Shown one piece after another: positions 7,286 to 10,126 of a stretch of 10,126 nucleotides of DNA. The stretch is from positions 1 through 10,126 of the forward strand of contig DASVES010000397.1 in NCBI GenBank assembly GCA_036380435.1. The letters run 5' to 3'. Source of the stretch: DASQDT01 sp036380435. GTDB lineage: Bacteria > Acidobacteriota > Blastocatellia > Pyrinomonadales > Pyrinomonadaceae. Within the stretch, counting starts at the first letter, position 1. Every line of letters starts with the position of its first letter. Below the pieces are notes generated by a model. It did not search any database and had not been told where the DNA came from. It saw only the letters and a list, made by a program, of their open reading frames with translations. The translations under genes and the position numbers were made by a program.

Positions 7286-8314
7286 TTGAGCCGACACGAC
7301 CAATCATCCGAAAGCGCCCCGCGCCCGGCCGGGCTGCGGGCAAAGCTCCGCGGCATACTCATTCCATTCACGACCCCCTTCGACGCCGAGGGCGGCGTGG
7401 ACGTGCGCGCCGTGCGCGCAAACGTCGGGCGCTGGATAGGGACGGGCGTGTCGGGCTACGTGGCGCTCGGCTCGACGGGCGAGCGCGTGCATCTGGACGA
7501 AGACGAGCGGTTGATGGTCGTCGAGGCGGCGCGCGAGGCGGCGCCGTTGGAGTCGGCCTACGTCGTGGGCGTGGGCGCTCACTCGACGCGAGGGACGATC
7601 CGCGAGACTGCCGCCGCGGCGCGCGCCGGGGCCGACGCCGTGCTCGTCATCACGCCCCACTTCTACCGCGCGTCGATGACGCAAGAGGCGCTCCTCACAC
7701 ACTATCGCGCGGTGGCCGACGCTTCGCCCGTGCCGCTCATCCTCTACAACATCCCACAGAACACTGGTGTCGCGCTCGCGCCCGAGACGGTGGCGAGCCT
7801 CTCGGAGCACGCAAACGTCGCCGGCATCAAGGACAGCTCGGGCGACGTGGTGAACTTCGCGGAGATGCTCAGACAGGCGGGCGGGCGCGGGAGTAAGCGG
7901 GAGCATCAGCACGGGCGCGAGTTCGTGTCGATGACGGGGCACGCGGGCGTGCTCTATCCGGCGCTCGCGGCGGGTGCGGGCGGGGCGGTGCTGGCCGTCG
8001 CCTGCGTCGTGCCGGAGCTGTGCGTCGCCGTGCATCAAGCCTTCCGCGCCGGCGACCACGCTCGCGCGCGCGCTCTCGGCGAGAGGCTCCTGCCGGTTGC
8101 GCGCGCCGTGACGACGCGCTACGGTATCGGCGGACTGAAATTCGCGCTCGACCTGCGGGGCTACGCCGGCGGCCGAGTGCGCGCGCCGCTCCGGATGCCG
8201 GACGCCGAAGCGCGCTCCGAGATTGCGCGGCTGCTCGAAGAGGCCGCTGACTTCGACGATGCGAACAGTGCTGAGGTCGTCAATCGTCAATCGTCAATCG
8301 TGAATCGCGGTTGA
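7286..8314 (+). CDS. DapA-superfamily aldolase, resembles 4-hydroxy-2-oxoglutarate aldolase (HOGA-like)
   Basis: This 342-residue class I aldolase has all hallmarks of the DHDPS/NAL superfamily: GSTGE (62-66) for substrate carboxylate binding, Tyr154 in LYNIP, and the Schiff-base Lys182 in AGIKDSSGD. In true dihydrodipicolinate synthase the Tyr is followed by PSRTG, whose Arg binds aspartate semialdehyde; here it is PQNTG, with Asn159. This, together with TRYGIGGLKFALDLRGYAGG (277-296) and HYRAVADASPVPLILY, closely matches mammalian mitochondrial HOGA1 as I remember it, which cleaves 4-hydroxy-2-oxoglutarate to pyruvate and glyoxylate. Function is inferred; another 2-keto acid aldolase is possible. 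No ATG is near the N-terminus: TTG 7286 is chosen because the family core starts about 20 residues later and a TATAAT box ends at 7278. CTG 7334 is an alternative. The last ten or so residues (NRQSSIVNRG) come from a 7-bp DNA repeat. bshC follows after 99 nt. Confidence 0.85.
   Translation: MSRHDQSSESAPRPAGLRAKLRGILIPFTTPFDAEGGVDVRAVRANVGRWIGTGVSGYVALGSTGERVHLDEDERLMVVEAAREAAPLESAYVVGVGAHSTRGTIRETAAAARAGADAVLVITPHFYRASMTQEALLTHYRAVADASPVPLILYNIPQNTGVALAPETVASLSEHANVAGIKDSSGDVVNFAEMLRQAGGRGSKREHQHGREFVSMTGHAGVLYPALAAGAGGAVLAVACVVPELCVAVHQAFRAGDHARARALGERLLPVARAVTTRYGIGGLKFALDLRGYAGGRVRAPLRMPDAEARSEIARLLEEAADFDDANSAEVVNRQSSIVNRG
8280..8307 (+). repeat. Heptanucleotide tandem repeat (TCAATCG)x3 + TGAATCG
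   Basis: Four head-to-tail 7-bp units at 8280-8286, 8287-8293, 8294-8300 (all TCAATCG) and 8301-8307 (TGAATCG). They overlap the 3' end of the aldolase reading frame and encode most of its last ten residues. Their reverse complement recurs at 8368-8395, so the two arrays face each other. Confidence 0.9.
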
Positions 8315-8393
8315 GCCGGTATCGCGTTGAGCGTGGCAGCTCAAGTTGAGTTGGAGCAGACTCCGAACGATTGACGATTCACGATTGACGATT
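8289..8393. repeat. 19-bp perfect inverted repeat formed by facing heptamer arrays
   Basis: AATCGTCAATCGTGAATCG (8289-8307) is the exact reverse complement of CGATTCACGATTGACGATT (8375-8393), with 67 bases between. In RNA it could form a long stem across the aldolase-bshC junction, ending about 20 nt before the bshC ATG. There is no T-run after it, so it is not an ordinary intrinsic terminator. It could influence readthrough, mRNA stability or bshC translation; that is inference. Confidence 0.85.
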
Positions 8394-8395
8394 CA
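8368..8395 (+). repeat. Heptanucleotide repeat, inverted copy: (CGATTGACGATTCA)x2
   Basis: Four 7-bp units, alternating CGATTGA and CGATTCA, give a perfect 14-bp unit repeated twice. It is the inverted counterpart of the array at 8280-8307, and lies between the aldolase stop codon and the bshC ribosome site. Confidence 0.9.
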
Positions 8396-8413
8396 CGGCT
8401 TGGCGGGAGAGTT

Positions 8414-10099
8414 ATGACGACGGGCGAAGGAAACTGTCAGGGCACGCCGCAGGCGGCGGGGCTGCGCGTCGAGCGCCTGCCCTTCGAGCGTATCCCGCAA
8501 CAGTCGCGTCTGTTCCTCGACTACCTCCGCGACCCGCTCACGCTACAGAAGTTCTACCCCACGGCTGTGCGCTTCCACTACGAGACGCCCGCTCGCGCCG
8601 CTGAAGTTCTCAAGGCGCACGAGGTCGAACGCGGCGCGCTCGCCGACGCGCTCGGCGAGATGAACGCGGCGTGGGGCGCGGGCGCGGAGACGCTCGCAAG
8701 CGTCGAGCGTCTGCGCTCGCCCCAATCGGTCGCGGTCGTCTCCGGCCAGCAGGTCGGCCTCTTCACGGGGCCGCTCTACACCATCTACAAGGCTCTGTCG
8801 GCCGTGAAGCTGGCGCGTTGTCTGACCGAGCGCGGCGTCGAGGCCGTGCCCGTCTTCTGGATGGCGACCGAGGATCACGACTGGCCCGAGGTGCAGCGGG
8901 CAGAGGTCACGGGCTGCGACGGCCGGCTTGAGTCGGTCGGCGTCCCCGCGGAGTTGCACGCGGAGGGCGCGCCCGTCGGCGGCGTCCTGCTCGACGCCTC
9001 CGTCGAAGAGACCATCGCCGGGCTGCTCGTCGCCCTGCCGCGCTCCGAGTTCACGTCCGACCTCGAACAACTCGTGCGCGACTGCTACCTACGGGGCCGC
9101 ACTTACGGCGAAGCCTTCGCGCGCATGTTGACGGCGCTCACCGGCAAGTTCGGCCTCGTGTTGCTCGACCCGACGGACGCGCGCCTCAAGCGTCTGGCCG
9201 CGCCGCTCTACGAAAGGGCCGCGCGCCGCGCACCCGAGATCGCCGCGGCCTTAGTCGAGCGCAGCCGAGAGCTTGAGTCGGCCGGCTACCACGCGCAGGT
9301 ACACACCACGCCCGACACCTTCCCGCTCTTCATTCACGACTCGGAGGGCGCGCGCCGCGCCATCACGCGCAGCGCGGAGAGTCGCTATCAGGCGAAAGGC
9401 GGTGAGTGCGAGTGGACGCTTGCTGAGCTGGCCGAGATGACTGCGCGCGAACCCGAACGCTTCAGCCCGAACGTCACGCTCCGCTCCGTCGTGCAGGACT
9501 ACCTGCTCCCCACCGTGGCCTACTTCGGCGGCGCGGCCGAGGTCGCCTACTTCGCGCAGACGGCCGAAGTCTACCGCCTGCTCGCGCGCCCCGTCACACC
9601 CATCTTCCACCGCGCCAGCATGACCCTCGTCGAGCGGCGCGTGGGCCGCACGCTCGAACGCTACGGCCTGCGGATGGAAGACTTCTTCGCGGGACTCGAC
9701 GCCGTGGCCGCGCGCGTCGTCGAAGAACACCTCGGCCGCGACGTGGCGCTGGCTTTCGGCCGGACGGACGAGACAATCGAGCGCGCTCTCGACGACCTCG
9801 GCGCCGAGATCGCCAAGTTCGACCCGACGCTCGCCGACGCGCTCAAGGGCGGCCGCGGCAAAATCGCGCACCACCTCGAAGGCTTGCGGACGCGCTTCCA
9901 CCGCGCCCAACTGGAGCGCGACAATGTCGTCCACCGCCAGCTTGAGCGCGCGGCCAACACCTTCTACCCCGACAAGACGCTTCAGGAGCGCCGCGTCAAC
10001 GTCACCTCGCTCCTCGCGCGCCACGGCCGCGACGCCCTCGACTGGATTTTCGACACCATCGACCCCGACTCGGCCGATCATCAGATAGTTTACTTATGA
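8414..10099 (+). CDS. bshC: Bacillithiol biosynthesis cysteine ligase BshC
   Basis: This 561-residue cytosolic protein is the putative cysteine-adding enzyme of bacillithiol synthesis, joining L-cysteine to glucosaminyl-malate in the last step. Family signatures seen in order: SRLFLDYL (31-38); SGQQVGLFTGPLYTIYKA (110-127), the hallmark nucleotide-binding-like segment; PVFWMATEDHDWPEV (146-160); PTVAYFGGAAEVAYFAQ (366-382); PIFHRASMTLVE (396-407); and a charged helical C-terminal region (about 450-515) fitting the coiled coil known from the Bacillus protein. Length is close to the usual 540 or so, so the gene is complete. Start ATG 8414 has GGGAGAG (8405-8411) just upstream. The TGA stop at 10097-10099 lies on the first unit of a second repeat. 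The partner genes bshA and bshB are not in the window, but a ypdA-like gene is about 6 kb away on the other strand. Confidence 0.96.
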   Translation: MTTGEGNCQGTPQAAGLRVERLPFERIPQQSRLFLDYLRDPLTLQKFYPTAVRFHYETPARAAEVLKAHEVERGALADALGEMNAAWGAGAETLASVERLRSPQSVAVVSGQQVGLFTGPLYTIYKALSAVKLARCLTERGVEAVPVFWMATEDHDWPEVQRAEVTGCDGRLESVGVPAELHAEGAPVGGVLLDASVEETIAGLLVALPRSEFTSDLEQLVRDCYLRGRTYGEAFARMLTALTGKFGLVLLDPTDARLKRLAAPLYERAARRAPEIAAALVERSRELESAGYHAQVHTTPDTFPLFIHDSEGARRAITRSAESRYQAKGGECEWTLAELAEMTAREPERFSPNVTLRSVVQDYLLPTVAYFGGAAEVAYFAQTAEVYRLLARPVTPIFHRASMTLVERRVGRTLERYGLRMEDFFAGLDAVAARVVEEHLGRDVALAFGRTDETIERALDDLGAEIAKFDPTLADALKGGRGKIAHHLEGLRTRFHRAQLERDNVVHRQLERAANTFYPDKTLQERRVNVTSLLARHGRDALDWIFDTIDPDSADHQIVYL

Positions 10100-10126
10100 G
10101 TGATAAGTGATGAGTGATAAGTGATA
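10097..10126 (+). repeat. Second heptanucleotide repeat, 14-bp unit TGAGTGATAAGTGA x2, runs to window edge
   Basis: Two perfect copies of a 14-bp unit (10097-10110 and 10111-10124) followed by TA at the edge. Each unit is built from 7-bp variants GTGATAA and GTGATGA. The first three bases are the bshC TGA stop. An inverted repeat ACTTAT (10092-10097) / ATAAGT (10103-10108) overlaps the stop. The array probably continues beyond the window. Confidence 0.85.

Noticed and set aside
8280..8395. CRISPR array
   Set aside because: Units are only 7 bp and contiguous, without unique spacers, and the two arrays are in opposite orientation.

Overview
This high-GC window (about two thirds G+C by eye) carries six supportable genes, four on the minus strand and two on the plus strand. 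The organism is probably a Gram-negative, bacillithiol-using bacterium. A BshC cysteine ligase and a YpdA-type flavoprotein sit about 6 kb apart, next to a lipoprotein and a beta-barrel-like protein. High GC, bacillithiol genes and envelope proteins together suggest Acidobacteriota (for example Blastocatellia). This is inference; Deinococcota or another high-GC bacillithiol producer remains possible.

Layout. Positions 1-733 (minus) hold the N-terminal part of a predicted lipoprotein that runs off the left edge. Positions 734-1118 are non-coding leader or intergenic sequence. Positions 1119-2123 (minus) encode a YpdA-like pyridine-nucleotide/FAD oxidoreductase. A strong intrinsic terminator at about 2199-2243 ends the next gene to the right. 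That gene, 2266-5967 (minus), encodes a very large patatin-like phospholipase whose catalytic Ser and Asp are separated by about ten membrane segments. Positions 6183-6980 (minus) hold an unrecognised, beta-strand-rich, possibly outer-membrane protein with somewhat lower GC and an uncertain N-terminus. Positions 6981-7285 form a divergent regulatory region with one promoter candidate per strand. Positions 7286-8314 (plus) encode a class I aldolase of the DapA superfamily that looks more like 4-hydroxy-2-oxoglutarate aldolase than true dihydrodipicolinate synthase. Positions 8414-10099 (plus) encode BshC.

How the genes relate. BshC performs the last step of bacillithiol synthesis (cysteine addition to glucosaminyl-malate), and YpdA-type enzymes are linked to reduction of bacillithiol disulfide, so the window has a thiol-redox theme. 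The YpdA here lacks the cysteine found in the FAD-binding motif of studied YpdA proteins. The patatin, lipoprotein and barrel-like protein are envelope functions with no obvious link to bacillithiol.

The most unusual DNA is two sets of 7-bp tandem repeats, each with a 14-bp higher-order period and each starting at the 3' end of a gene. One set (8280-8395) is arranged as facing inverted arrays and encodes the last residues of the aldolase. The other (10097 to the window edge) begins on the bshC stop codon. I saw no CRISPR array, transposase, rRNA or tRNA, and no clear case for an entirely new system.
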